The notes: generated by a model from the sequence alone, not told the origin. A stretch of DNA of 64,000 nucleotides from Musa acuminata AAA Group (GCF_036884655.1 NC_088357.1:8047001-8111000), one strand, 5' to 3'. Positions 10,501 through 20,981 are shown, counted from the stretch's first letter. Numbers and translations are program-made.

Positions 10501-13098
10501 AGCAATAATAAGCTTCTTCAACAAATCAGCTCAGAACAAGCCATCTAGAGTCAGATGGATGGCCTTCGTAGACTATATCACTGGGAGCGGCGTGGAAGAA
10601 AAATTTGAGCACATCGAAGGAGAAAGTAACATTCTAGCTGACTCTTTATCCAGACTAATAAATATTTTGGTTGCAGGATGGCCAAGCGAATCATTACTCC
10701 TAATCCTGGAAGTCACTCAGGAAGTTCAAGCCAAGCCAAACTTCAAGGCTGCTACACACCTGAATCAACTGATAAACCAGGTGACCTCCTCCTGCAATAC
10801 CAACAGGAAATGGATAAGCTCAGAACCAGGACACGTGAAGGACTCTCATTTAATGAAGTGGGATTATCTGAAAGAAGACTTGGATCAATTCAAAAGGAAG
10901 CCTCCCGACAAGCACTTGAGGCATTGCAACAATTCTTCGACATCCACTTAATCAAGACTAAAGAGTATCAGAGAAGGAGCGGTGGAAAAGACAACTGGTA
11001 CAGGGACTGGTTACCAGTCGTTCTTCAACAACAACGACAACTGGAGGAGGCCCTATCTCTGGTAAAAGACGTCTCACAAAGGACAACCAGCTTCAGCCTT
11101 TAAACAGCTGGAAAATATACTTTGCTCAAGCCGCCAAGTAAAGACAAATGGTGTGGGACAAAATATCTGCTTTTCTTAGCTACTAAGGAAAATGAGTTGA
11201 GCCCCGGGGAGCCGCTCATAGTATCATCAATAATTGTGCCAAGGAATATGCGGAATATGCTTTCCTTCGTTAAGAAGTTAGAGAAATATCTGACGAGAGG
11301 ATAAGAATGCGATGGGGCCCAATGAGCACCCGGTTCTATCCTCTTCCTCTATATATTCTCTAGCTAGCAGAAATCTATCATCTGTTCAAACCAGAGTCTT
11401 ACTTGAACAGAAGATAACTCTGCGCAGGCCAAGTACAATGTGAAGCAACTGCAGGAACTACTTCACCCAAAAAACACATAAATTAAGGTGTTACCTTCTC
11501 TGCAGAAAGGGCGTCTGTACAAACATTGCTGATGAGTTGCGAATTAACCTGGGAAAAGAATTTCCAAAAGCAATCTTCAAACTTATACTTCAAGACAAGT
11601 CACAAGAAGAAGTACTAAAAGATGTCAAATTAATGACGAAGAGTCTTTATACATGGTTAATTTGTTTACGCGATTAAAGTATAGTTCACAAAAATGCATT
11701 AATACCTTGCATATTGTGTCAAACCCTACGTCTGTCTCAACAAATTGGTTCTTGAGATCTCCGTTCAAGGTTACAGGAACTCCAACTACCTGTCGACAGA
11801 CGCTATTGTATTCAGGTATACAGCTAAAAAAGAGATACAACATCTCCCAACATATAGGAGACTGTTTCAGGAACTTATAGGGTTACGGTAAGTTTGTTTT
11901 GCTAGAAAGAGAGAATGAGAGATAGAGAGCGAGAGAGCTGTAGCAGAACTGAAACCTTTGTTTGACATTTGGACTCCACAAAGGTCTCTGCTAGCTGAGC
12001 AGCATCTGTGTGGGATGTAACTCCTAAAAGTGGACAAGAAACAGAACGTAAGCAACATAATTTGTTTTGAGCTTGCCTAGCTATGCCATTGGACTCACCA
12101 CCAATAATGACAAGACCGGTTAAATTCAGTTCTTGGCACGCAGACATTGCAGCATTGACTTGCTCACTTGTTCTTATTTGATCTTTCGTCCGTCCGAGCA
12201 AATCATAACCACCTTTAGAAGTCAAACAGAAATGCATAATTAAAAAGAGAATATGCACAAAGAGCAAACCATTTCGCGGTTGCATATAGTAAGGTGTGAA
12301 TCATGTCGCAACAGTGTCAGCATGATTCAGAGGCCACATCTGCACCTACATGTTGATGTGACACAGGCAACACAGCACATGGCGAAATGGATCTGTCCTA
12401 AAAGAAATGACTTAAAACATGCTCCAGTGCAAGTTAGACAAGCACAGTACTATTTCAACTTCATTGTGCCACTGTCAAGCATTTCATAAGTAATTTATAA
12501 CACCTAAATCTACAGAAACAACACGAATATAACTATGAAGCAACAATGTAACTTACCCTGATTTTTATATGTGGAAAGTATATCGTCTGTAATTTTCAGA
12601 ATTCTCCTAGCAAATAAGCCCTCCGTACCACCTACAAACAAAATATAAATTGTTTTATCCCGAATGCAAATGAGAATCATAGCAATGACACGATAGAATT
12701 AGAATGAAGAACAAACAGACAACTATTACATCTTTTGGGATTTGCGATGTGGACACTTTCCTGCCACTTAGCTGAGGAAAAATTCAATTACCATTCAAGG
12801 GCTACATACTTTCCCACTATTCCTGCCCGATTCTTCCTTGATCTAGCTCTCTCTCCAAAAATTCTTTGAGTTGCATTGTTGATATATGTTCAAAGTCTTG
12901 TCCTCAAGCTCACCATAAGTATTGTGATTTCTCTTCTTTATAGCCCCTGTTTTTTATCTCATCATCCTTGTTCCTACTACACTTTTCTTAAAAATTTTAT
13001 TCATAAGTCAATTAATCACAAGAACACATAAATCTCATAGCCAAACCCACAAACTTGATCTTAGTGTCAGAGCTAAGGAATGGTAACTACCTAAACAC

Positions 13099-13138
<40 letters not shown>

Positions 13139-15615
13139 ATCTGTAAGTTAAGTGTTAGTTTGGAAGATAAAGCCACATAATACAGCAAGAACTTCACCAA
13201 ATATACAAGTACATGGGGATTTTTTTTGAAGTCCATAGGGGATGTTTGATTCAAGTAGTCGTTCCTAAGGTAAGTTCATCCAAAGGTTGGGCACTTCTCC
13301 TGCTTGAATCGTTGAAATAAAGTGTTTTGGAAGACTTAAAGTTTTAGCTCAACTTTGTCTGGGAGGACCTAGAATTAGCTCAACTTTGGGTCGAGCTCCG
13401 AGAATACAAACTAGTAAAAACATTGTTATTATTGGGATTGGTGTGAACAGTCATAAATAGTGCCCTGAAAATGACTCTTTCATTGATGAACTTGACTCCA
13501 CTGATTATATAGTCCCTATAAAATTCAGGATGTTTTACAAAACTATATAAATTGCTTTACCATAAAAGTGCATAAAACTGTTTAAAATATTAAATAACCA
13601 AAGGAAAATAATTGGGAAAAAACGTTTAAGTGAGATGGCACAAATATATATGATATCAAACGAATTAAAATATATATAACGAGGAGCAAACTTTTAATAG
13701 AGTGATCAATCAAGATGGGAGGGGATAACACAAATGCTTACCAACAAATCCAAATAATGTGCTCTCTGGGTTATGAGATTTAATGGCATTATAAAGACCC
13801 CAAATTACATTATGTCCTCCTGGGGATTGTCTCCCACAAAAGACAATTCCCACCCTGCATCAGAAGATTTAGAGATAAAATGATGTTCGATAAGATAAGT
13901 TGTCGAACTAAGCAAAACCTGTTAGGGACTAGACAAAATAAGCAAATCCAGAAGGTTAAGAAAAGGTTTAATAAAGCAAATAATTCTCAAATTCAAAATT
14001 GACCTGCTACACAAAAATGATACAAATATGTAATGAAAAAATATCTCTATTTTGCACCGCAGTGACAATCTTAATAAAAAAAAGCTTATATTACAGATAA
14101 AAATAGAACTTTTGACAAGAAATGTACAAATGCTTGCCAACGGTGAAGTTTCATGGTGAGAAAGAGCGATATAAACAAGAAGTCTAGTGAATGACAAGTC
14201 CTTCAAAACTTTTTCTGAAAAGATTATATTATAGAAATGACTTCCCTGTGATGTATAAAATCTGTTAAATGACCAGCCAAGTGTAATTATTCTAGCAATC
14301 GAGTTTCGGTATTACAATGAATCATAAAACTGTTGGTCCCTGTCTAGAAGTTTAAGGCCATGGAAGAGACAAGGAAGCCGTATTGAAGAGTAAATAAAAG
14401 ACTAATTAGATCTTCGAGACCATAACCATATAAAATTCAAATGACAGAAGAACATTCTCTCATCAAATACAATCCAAATTAGGCAGAAAAATCAAATAAA
14501 TCTAGCGAACCAGTATGGACCTGATAGCTGGATGCTCTTCTATTATCTGTGCATCTGGAACATTAGCGGTAGCCCTCAAAAAATGAGCCAAAGGTTGCCC
14601 AGATGTGTGAGGAAAGGCCTGTCTGATAGCATGGTCATCTGCAGGGTCTGCAGCAATTGTTGTGTCACCAAACTCAACCCTAACTGTTGTCCCCTGTTAA
14701 AGATGCAACAGGGAAAAAGGAAACAGGAAAAAAGATTCAGAACGAAAAATATGGTGCACTACATATGAGAAAGAAAGGAAAAAGTTGAAACAAATATTCA
14801 GTATGGGTACTGAATTCATGTATAAGATCGCCATAAACGAATATCTTGATCTGAAGTTGTGCCATCTAATTATTCGATCCTAGATAACAATTTTACATAT
14901 GATAAATGCCATAATACATGTTTTTTTTCCCTATACTATACCACATTGACACAGCAAAATGAAACGGTGATATTAAACAAGAATGCTTCTTTCTCAGGGT
15001 ATCATCACAAATCTAATCAAATTGTGGGGAAAAATCATATCCTATGGTTTGTCGCAACTAGTCGCCAAACATAATGGAAGGAAAGGCACATATGAGACAC
15101 AAATTTGTCCTGAAAGGGTTTAGAGATATCTTTGCTCTCCTAAAGTGGACGAGGCAGTCCACCGACCCAGCGAAGTTGCTGCGAGGAATATGATAGGTGA
15201 CCAAACACTAGTATAGTAGAAAGGAGTACGCTCTTATGTTGAACTATGACTTCAAGATCACTCGCTTATGTCGTATCGAAACTAAAAACCATCGGAATGA
15301 GAATGCAGCCACAAGAATAAGAAAAACATCACAATGTTCCGAACTTGAAAGGATCGACGTTTTTATTACGATCTGAAACCCCACGATCCAATTACTCGGA
15401 ACCGACCACTTCGATCAAAAAAATTATATTATAGAAGACAAGGTAGCAAAAAGATTACAGAATAAGAGGAGGGCGGAGGAGATCTCGACGGAAGCGAACC
15501 ATAGCGAAGGAGACAAAGAGTATACCTGAAGGCATAGAGGGAGTTCCGGCTGGTAAAGAGCCCGCTGCTTCTGTAGACCCGACAGGTCTCGCGGGACGCC
15601 GTAGTCGGATTCCAT
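1514..15615 (-). CDS. PFPA: PPi-dependent phosphofructokinase, alpha (regulatory) subunit, 19 exons
   Basis: The cytosolic PFP enzyme interconverts fructose 6-phosphate and fructose 1,6-bisphosphate using pyrophosphate; alpha is the regulatory subunit. Exons (minus strand, 5' to 3'): 15526-15615, 14521-14693, 13742-13854, 12557-12631, 12099-12212, 11956-12023, 11706-11789, 11495-11548, 3628-3708, 3413-3506, 3255-3328, 2999-3109, 2870-2914, 2723-2779, 2518-2622, 2315-2431, 2109-2209, 1782-1938, 1514-1642. They sum to 1842 nt, or 613 aa, with every junction GT-AG and in phase. Recognisable blocks include [20 protein letters not shown] at the start, GRQSPGGHN (about 95-103), [28 protein letters not shown] (about 217-229), [18 protein letters not shown] and FEGPGADAK. 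The catalytic subunit has an Asp where this protein has Asn in LNGD, which fits alpha. Intron 8 (3709-11494) contains the endogenous virus, yet no coding base is lost. Confidence 0.95.
3985..3999 (-). repeat. Inverted fragment of viral intergenic DNA at the left junction
   Basis: These 15 bases (TTCTGCTCAAGTAAG) are the exact reverse complement of positions 4502-4516 in the viral intergenic region. They also match the reverse complement of 11399-11412 at the right junction with one mismatch. They directly abut the left direct repeat, overlapping it by three bases. They suggest a small inversion or fold-back during integration or later. Confidence 0.7.
3997..4464 (+). repeat. Left copy of the 468-bp viral terminal direct repeat
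   Basis: This block is identical base for base, without gaps, to 10898-11365 (constant offset 6901). It holds the 3' part of the small overlapping ORF (stop TAA at 4200-4202), then viral intergenic sequence up to just beyond the TATA box. It is not an LTR: it lacks TG...CA ends and the primer-binding site lies 178 bp further on, not at its border. Confidence 0.95.
4449..4455 (+). promoter_or_regulatory. TATA element of the viral promoter, left copy
   Basis: TATATAT follows a pyrimidine-rich run in the intergenic region, about 190 bp upstream of the primer-binding site and 400 bp upstream of ORF1. This is the usual place for the promoter of the genome-length pararetroviral RNA. The same element is repeated at 11350-11356. 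Activity in the plant is unknown. Confidence 0.5.
4643..4654 (+). other. tRNA-Met-type primer-binding site of the pararetrovirus
   Basis: TGGTATCAGAGC is complementary to the 3' end of plant initiator tRNA-Met and is the minus-strand priming site used across Caulimoviridae. By convention it marks position 1 of the circular genome. It sits 204 bp before the ORF1 start codon, as expected for a badnavirus leader. Confidence 0.9.
4858..5289 (+). CDS. Badnavirus ORF1 protein (DUF1319-like), intact
   Basis: A 143-aa reading frame opens with [16 protein letters not shown], the typical start of badnaviral ORF1 proteins, which are virion-associated. A helical, heptad-rich segment covers about residues 60-140 ([19 protein letters not shown]) and suggests a coiled coil. 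The stop TGA overlaps the ORF2 start as ATGA at 5286-5289, the arrangement used for leaky-scanning translation. No internal stop or frameshift is present, so of the three standard ORFs this is the only intact one. Confidence 0.88.
   Translation: MSKLWEEAIQKWYTDSHTSHLDYLNLAETSKPTKKELAHNISVIYDRTCLSSRVNLRNFKLLLEENRNLEQRVNNLETSITTLSSLLIKNKPLTQADVQKLVLEITKQPKLIEEEALRLSQNLDQKLQRIEILLSKIEKQIFG
5286..5672 (+). pseudogene. Badnavirus ORF2, broken by one in-frame stop
   Basis: The frame starts in the ATGA overlap with ORF1 and ends in a second ATGA overlap with ORF3 at 5669-5672. It would span 129 codons including the stop, the normal size for a badnaviral ORF2 (a small nucleic-acid-binding, virion-associated protein). 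It opens [22 protein letters not shown] at 5457-5459 interrupts it at codon 58. Both start/stop overlaps are preserved, so the defect is a point nonsense change and not an indel. Confidence 0.85.
5669..10951 (+). pseudogene. Badnavirus ORF3 polyprotein, broken by two in-frame stops
   Basis: One frame runs from ATG 5669 to TAA 10949-10951, about 1760 codons, the usual badnaviral polyprotein size. It is interrupted by TGA at 9737-9739 inside the reverse transcriptase and TAA at 10151-10153 between reverse transcriptase and RNase H. Domains in order: movement protein (about residues 60-330), capsid region (about 430-700), CCHC zinc finger at 717-730 (nt 7817-7858), a second Cys cluster CX2CX11CX2CX4CX2C at 838-864 (nt 8180-8260), a strong heptad-repeat segment at about 890-990, aspartic protease with DTGATTC at 1042 (nt 8792), reverse transcriptase with [10 protein letters not shown] and YIDD (nt 9833-9844), and RNase H with ETDG, AEMHA and ADSLSRL. 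The longest open part is 1356 aa. No frameshift is seen. Confidence 0.92.
10678..11103 (+). CDS. Small overlapping viral ORF at the 3' end of ORF3, function unknown
   Basis: A 141-aa open frame begins at an ATG in a different frame from ORF3 (opening [13 protein letters not shown]), overlaps the last 274 nt of ORF3 and continues 152 nt beyond it. It is Gln- and charge-rich and probably helical ([30 protein letters not shown]). It has no stop, unlike ORF2 and ORF3. Some badnaviruses carry extra ORFs in this zone, but I recognise no family here. It may be a separate gene or the true C-terminal extension reached by a frame change. Its last 206 nt (from 10898) lie within the direct repeat, so the same 3' part recurs at 3997-4202. 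Confidence 0.5.
   Translation: MAKRIITPNPGSHSGSSSQAKLQGCYTPESTDKPGDLLLQYQQEMDKLRTRTREGLSFNEVGLSERRLGSIQKEASRQALEALQQFFDIHLIKTKEYQRRSGGKDNWYRDWLPVVLQQQRQLEEALSLVKDVSQRTTSFSL
10898..11365 (+). repeat. Right copy of the 468-bp viral terminal direct repeat
   Basis: This copy is identical to 3997-4464. It is continuous with the end of the viral coding region on its left and is followed on its right by rearranged intergenic fragments. It shows that the insertion holds about 1.07 genome units. Confidence 0.95.
11350..11356 (+). promoter_or_regulatory. TATA element of the viral promoter, right copy
   Basis: This is the same TATATAT as at 4449-4455, within the identical repeat. If active it would drive transcription rightwards into host intron 8, antisense to PFP alpha. 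Confidence 0.4.
11366..11413 (+). repeat. Scrambled viral intergenic fragments at the right junction
   Basis: After the repeat ends, 11366-11384 matches 4510-4528 exactly, skipping 45 bases of the left-hand order (4465-4509). Then 11385-11413 resembles 4489-4517, a piece that should have come first, with a few mismatches. The viral order is thus broken and swapped before host intron sequence resumes near 11414. Confidence 0.7.
13104..13137. repeat. (GA)n microsatellite
   Basis: About 17 uninterrupted GA units lie in intron 3 of the PFP alpha gene. Confidence 0.95.
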
Positions 15616-15679
15616 CGTCGTCGCTCTGCTTCTTCCTCTGTCGTCTCGTCTCCTATAGCGTTACCGGTTGGAAGAAGCG

Positions 15680-15688
15680 TTATATATA
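15680..15688 (-). promoter_or_regulatory. TATA box of the PFP alpha gene
   Basis: TATATATA lies 65-73 bp upstream of the PFP alpha start codon on the minus strand, in a pyrimidine-rich leader context. That spacing would give a leader of about 35-40 nt. The match is to consensus only. Confidence 0.5.
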
Positions 15689-15899
15689 CCCCCCACCAAC
15701 CCTTCGCATCCGCTCCCCGGAGAAACCCCAAAGAGTTGGCCGGTATTTACGAAAGAGACACGGCGGCGGTGCGGTGCCGATGAAACGGGTTTCGGTCTGT
15801 CCCTGAGGACGTCGATGGCATCGAGTGGCCGATCCCATCGAGGAGGTGCATGTAACCCGTTAACCGGGGAATGTACCCACTGCTTTCTTTCCAAATTTA

Positions 15900-18800
15900 T
15901 TTATTGAACAATATTTAGTTATTGGTAGAATTAAAAAAAATAAAGAGTTAAGGACGATTTCCTTTAAAAAAATATATTCATATTTTAAATATTGTTAAAT
16001 CGATATCTCACTTTATTTTTTTCAAATAATATTTCTAATTTAAAAATATTCAAAAAAAATTCTATCATTTTTTTAATTTTTTACAAGTTTTATATTGTTA
16101 TAGTATTCTTATTTGATTTACTTATAATATTTTTTATAATATTTTAATTAAAATATTTAAAATATTATAGATGCTATTAAAAAATATTATAAGTAACATA
16201 ATCTCTTTGGTTGTTATTGTTCGTCAACTATCATAATAGCATATTTTTATGGTTTATAGTTGGTTTGGTAAAGGTTAGGAGTTCATTTTGATCATTTATA
16301 ATTATTTTGAGTAGGTTTAACAATTTAAAATATAAATATTTCAGAATTTTTTAATGAATAATTTATGGGTAAATATTCATCTTGAAGACGCAATTGATGA
16401 TTTTGGAAATGTAGTTTAACATCCCAAAAACTTGGGACTTTTCGGCTTCACGCTGCTGTGCATCAGAGTTTGAGAGGACGGACGGACGCACCCATTAGTC
16501 GTTGGCTCAGCACCAAATTGCATTTACACAGAAAACAAAAGAAAAGATTATATTCGTTGTGATGCCGATGCCTTCGTCTGCGCCCACAGCAGTTCAGGAG
16601 ATCCACTCGATGCGTGCATCCGCCAGTCAACACTCTGATATGGGATGGTTCTTTTAGCTCAAGTGCCACAATATTTCCCCTCTGCCACACTAGACAAGCA
16701 TATCACACCATATAAAATAAGGGGGAGGAGAGAAAATACATGCAAATATATCTTCTCTAGAGAGAGAGAGAGAGAGAGCTCTTTTGATGAGCATCGTCCT
16801 CTAACTTGGTAGCTGACGAATCCTGATACAAAAGACACAAGATTGTTGTTCATTTCAACGATAAAACCTACATTCCTGGCAGCAGTCCCCACAAATGAAA
16901 GGATGCACACCCGGACATGAGACAGACAGTTACATAGTGACAGCAAAACCAAGATTAACGTTCCATTTGCTCCCAAATTACATCATCCTTTTGGATTTTA
17001 CTAGAAACCTTTTGATAGTAAAAAGAGAAAGAGGTGTCCGAAATATTTGATGCTTCTTTACCAGAAGAACTAATATCGACAAGAAAATTTTCATTCTCCT
17101 AATAACATGTCACTATTTGTATCTTTAGTTGTACATCCACCTTGCAATCACAACACACACACACATGCGAAATAAAAGACCTGTATGTATCTGGATATTT
17201 AATTGGATACGGTTCTAACTCACAGATAAACGCCTAACCAAAAATGTACTACTTGATAAAAGACCACTAAGGTGCCTTGCAGAGAAAACTATAATTTGAA
17301 CTATTTGAATTCATAAGTTAATAGCAGAGCAATATCATATCATTTTCTAAAATCACTAAAGGACCTTGCAGAGAAACTATACTTTTACACCACTTTGATT
17401 CATTAGTTGACAGCACAGCAAAAAAGAAGTCTATCCTATTCTTTTAGTTAAAGCTCCATCAAGTAGCCTCGAAAGAACAACAATGAGACAAATTACATTT
17501 GTTGCATTATCGGATACTGGATAGGAATCCATACTAATTTTTTATCAAGTCTTGGACCATTCACTTCCTCCGCCGTTCTAATCAGAATGTAGATTATAAG
17601 GAAAAATAGTCATAGACAAACAACCAAAAAAGGCATCAATATTTTTGAACCATTCATTTCTGAGCTGCTATCCCAATCTATACTAATTAGGAGTTCTTTT
17701 GGCTTCGAATGGATGATTTTGAGATATGTTCCCTGCACCTTGGATGGGTAAATGAGTCATGATCTACTTAAGTATTTAAAAGTAAACACAAGATCTGTCT
17801 ACAACAATAATAAGCAAATATCCTATAAATTCTTAGAGCAAGAACCTTCCAAAGAAATGTTTCATGATTTTTATCTATATGAAATCCAGCATTCGGCCAT
17901 CTAACAACATTCACTCTTAAGTTATCAAATTTACTCTCCTCTCCAATTTCTCCTAACGTTCAAGACCAACCTTTAGTCATTTTCTTGTCCACTGATCTCA
18001 TACAGGTCAGTCACTGAGAAAAGGCTGCAAAAGGCATAACTGGCCTTTTTGTGGAACCCTGGGAGAATAACAATCACTTATAAACCACAACCCAATTGCC
18101 ATTCAGATACTACCATGCTAATAACCTGTTCCATGCATACAAACACATCAACTTGGAAGTCTTAGCAGGGTTTCGTAAATCCCAAGCAACAACAACCTAC
18201 AAAAAGTTAATGAGAACTTTTTGATTGCATCTCATATCAACAGTTTCTCACCTTTACTCTGAATATTTCGAACCTGCTATAGTAACTCTTATGTTCATCT
18301 TCTACCAAATCTGAGCTTAAGGAGAATTCTGCTGTTTTAGGTTTATAAGCATTTAATTACTTTCTCCTTTGAAGCATGATGGTCAAGACTCAATAATGCA
18401 TGATGAGGCCAGACAAGCTTAAAAACAGGATAAATCTAACAGTACCATAGTTGTTTCCTAAAAAGCAGCAACGGCTAACAAGTTTACACTTCCCCTACTG
18501 GTTTACCTAGTAAATTGCAACTTCAAACAAAATTTAGTCCATGCAGAGTGGATGTATTCGTGTGAGAACAGCTAAATGACCTTTAGCTAATCCCAAATCC
18601 ATAGAGATGATAACAAATGCAAACTGCTTCACCTATAATTTCATTTCCTATCTTGTACTCCTTCATGTAAGATTTGCAGATCCAACGTCTACCTTATAAC
18701 CAGACATCTTAGCACATGGCCATGATCTTTCTGTCCAAGAAAGATACCTGAGTGTGACGACTTTGGACAGAACTTTAGTATCCAGGACGAGATTAATTAA

Positions 18801-20141
18801 AAGTTTCTTAAGACTACCAATTATATGATATCTATATCCTTGGAAGTCATGTAACACAACTGTCCTTATTTTCTTCTCTACAAACTCAATAATGCCGCCG
18901 AAAAAGAGTTGAAGAAATTCTTACTAGCAGAAAAGACAACCCAACCCAAGGCACAAGAATCCGACTAATGCAGGATCAAATCCATGCAACCTAACACTGC
19001 ATGCATAAAGTTGTTTGTGCTTCTACAAGTCAAATCCTTCACATCCAGAGCAAAAGAACAACCTTACCAAGATGCCAAGACATTTTTAGTTAGTGTAATC
19101 ATATATGTCCTAGATATACAGGTAAAACTTGGTTATATGATGGGCATGGATTTGAATGTGAATTTATGAGCGACTAACTAAGGTTGTAACTCAAATACAT
19201 AATAAAAATTCTTAGATAGCAGGAGTTGAAAGTAAATACAAAAACTTATAGATTTCAACTCATAACTGCATCAAATGATCCTAGTCAGATAACTTCAAAG
19301 ACTTAAAATTGTTTCACTGAGTAAATAAAGTACAAAAGTCGATCATAAAAGGCAAGGCCACATAAGTAAGAGATGCCATATGAAGATTTTAATCAGGTAA
19401 ACGAAATTGCATGTCCAACTTTAAGAACATCTAAACATACAGATGCACTATGCTATCATTGCAACAACTAAATGAACTTTTAAAATGAATAAAGAAATTT
19501 GCATCTATAACACCATTATAAAATTGTACCAATGAACAGCTGCTGGGCAAGGACGTTCAAACAAAAATTGGCATAAAGCTTTACTATGTCATCCAAAGAA
19601 AGTCCTTATAACTAGATAAGCAACCAGATGACACTAATAACAGAGGGCATGTATGACCATGTTTTCTCTTGCTTTCAAAACCACAGCAGTATGAATCTCT
19701 ATAGATAGCATGAAAACAGGAAACTAGCAAGGAATCTGCCTCTTGAAGCTGTGCTAGTAATATTTAGAAAACAGAATGATGAAAATGGCAATAATTCTTT
19801 GGTTCCAAGCTAATTGTAAGATCAAAATGGCCATGGTGCATTAAATCCAAACATAACAGAGGCATCTTATAACAAGTATAACAAAGATATGGTATTATAG
19901 TAGGTTCAGAGATAGCAGACAATTGAGCTCAAACACATGAAAATCCAAATAGAAATGTAACAGGGTACAAAGTTCATTCTAGTGGTAGAAGCAAAGAGAA
20001 AAGGGTTTATGTTCAAGATATGCAATTAAAATGGCTGGAGACATTTTGGTTCAACAAGATTAAAAGAAACAAACAGACTAAACCCTCACCCAGTCATCTC
20101 AGGATTAGAGTAGCAATAAGAAAAAGACCATGTGACCCAAT
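15900..20141. other. AT-rich intergenic stretch without recognised gene
   Basis: No frame here shows a known protein or a chain of spliceable exons. The first 500 bases (15900-16400) are extremely AT-rich with A/T homopolymer runs. A short (GA)n run lies at 16759-16778. From 16430 to 20141 the sequence is of ordinary intron/UTR composition and lies just downstream of U2AF35, so part of it may be a long, possibly spliced 3' UTR. An unannotated non-coding transcript is also possible. I could not support either. Confidence 0.5.
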
Positions 20142-20981
20142 TTATCCATGCTTCTCTTCTCTCTCCCGATTCCATTGTTCAATCTTAGCCCTTCGCTCCT
20201 CACTTCCTTCCCTTATCGGACTCTTTGTACGCCTCGGGTTTCCATGCCACCGCCTTCCCCCATCCCTTTCATAGTTTCCATGTCTATCACCACTCCTCCG
20301 CCCACCGTCCCGATAGTCTCCACGGTCACGATAATCACCATGATCACGGTCACGGGATCCTCTTCTGAGATATGGGCTTGGGCTGCGGCTCCGACTTCTT
20401 CGGATACTGGATCGCCGATATCGTCCAAAAAGCTTCCTCCTCAGCTCCCTACCTATCTGTTTTACATGCATAAAATTGCAGTATCCACCACGGTTGCAAC
20501 TATTCTCCTCATACTGCCGGCATGTGGCTTCCCGGAAGTCTGTGACAGGAGAGAAGTCCACAATTATAGGGCGTCCCGAGTAGAACCGGCCCTGCAGGGC
20601 TCTCATAGCTGCAGCTGCTTGTTCCTCTTCCCTAAACTGAACATAGACATTTCCGATCATGTGATCAGCAAGGTTGTCACACACATTGAGGCTCTCGATC
20701 TCACCAAACTTGCCCAGCTCCTCAAAGATGTCCTCGTAGAAGTCCTCGAAGTGTTCTTGGATCTTCTGAGGTTCAATTGGCTGGCCTTGAGCGTCAACAC
20801 CTGGAGTGATCATGTCTGGTCGCTGATACATATTGGAGAGGAGGAGGGTCGGTGATATCGTAGGTCGGTTATGGAGGCGGGAGCACCTGTCCCCATGACG
20901 GCAAGCCCCAATCTTGAAGTAGAAGGGGCAGTTGACCCTGTCCTTCTCAGTGCCAAAGATTGAAGCCAAGTGCTCCGCCAT
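20142..20981 (-). CDS. U2AF35: Splicing factor U2AF small subunit (U2AF35)
   Basis: A single coding exon of 279 aa encodes the small subunit of U2AF, which reads the AG of the 3' splice site in the nucleus together with U2AF65. The order is typical: first CCCH zinc finger ([20 protein letters not shown], about residues 18-37), a U2AF-homology/RRM domain (about 45-145, including [20 protein letters not shown]), second CCCH finger ([19 protein letters not shown], about 154-172), then a basic RS-like tail ([20 protein letters not shown]) rich in Arg, Gly and Asp. [20 protein letters not shown] is the conserved start, so I use the ATG at 20979-20981. A splice acceptor (ACAG at 20991-20994) lies just upstream, indicating a 5' UTR intron. 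Confidence 0.95.
   Translation of the reverse strand: MAEHLASIFGTEKDRVNCPFYFKIGACRHGDRCSRLHNRPTISPTLLLSNMYQRPDMITPGVDAQGQPIEPQKIQEHFEDFYEDIFEELGKFGEIESLNVCDNLADHMIGNVYVQFREEEQAAAAMRALQGRFYSGRPIIVDFSPVTDFREATCRQYEENSCNRGGYCNFMHVKQIGRELRRKLFGRYRRSSIRRSRSRSPSPYLRRGSRDRDHGDYRDRGDYRDGGRRSGDRHGNYERDGGRRWHGNPRRTKSPIREGSEERRAKIEQWNREREEKHG

Larger units (their letters stand above)
3985..11413 (+). mobile_element. Endogenous badnavirus-like pararetrovirus, more than one genome unit
   Basis: A viral insertion of about 7.4 kb fills most of intron 8 of the PFP alpha gene, antisense to it. In order it contains a partial intergenic region with TATA box, a tRNA-Met-type primer-binding site, ORF1, ORF2, the ORF3 polyprotein (movement, capsid, zinc finger, aspartic protease, reverse transcriptase, RNase H), an overlapping small ORF and the intergenic region again. 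Genus Badnavirus is supported by three ORFs with ATGA overlaps and by two Cys motifs in ORF3, one CCHC and one CX2CX11CX2CX4CX2C. The repeat offset gives a unit of 6901 bp, slightly below the usual badnavirus size. ORF2 has one stop and ORF3 two, with no frameshift seen. Without the insert the host intron would be about 370 nt. Exact edges are uncertain because both ends hold short scrambled viral pieces. Confidence 0.93.

Noticed and set aside
3997..11365. 468-bp direct repeats as LTRs of a retrotransposon
   Set aside because: They lack TG...CA ends, the primer-binding site is 178 bp away from the repeat edge, there is no polypurine tract at the other edge, and the internal genes are badnaviral with no integrase.
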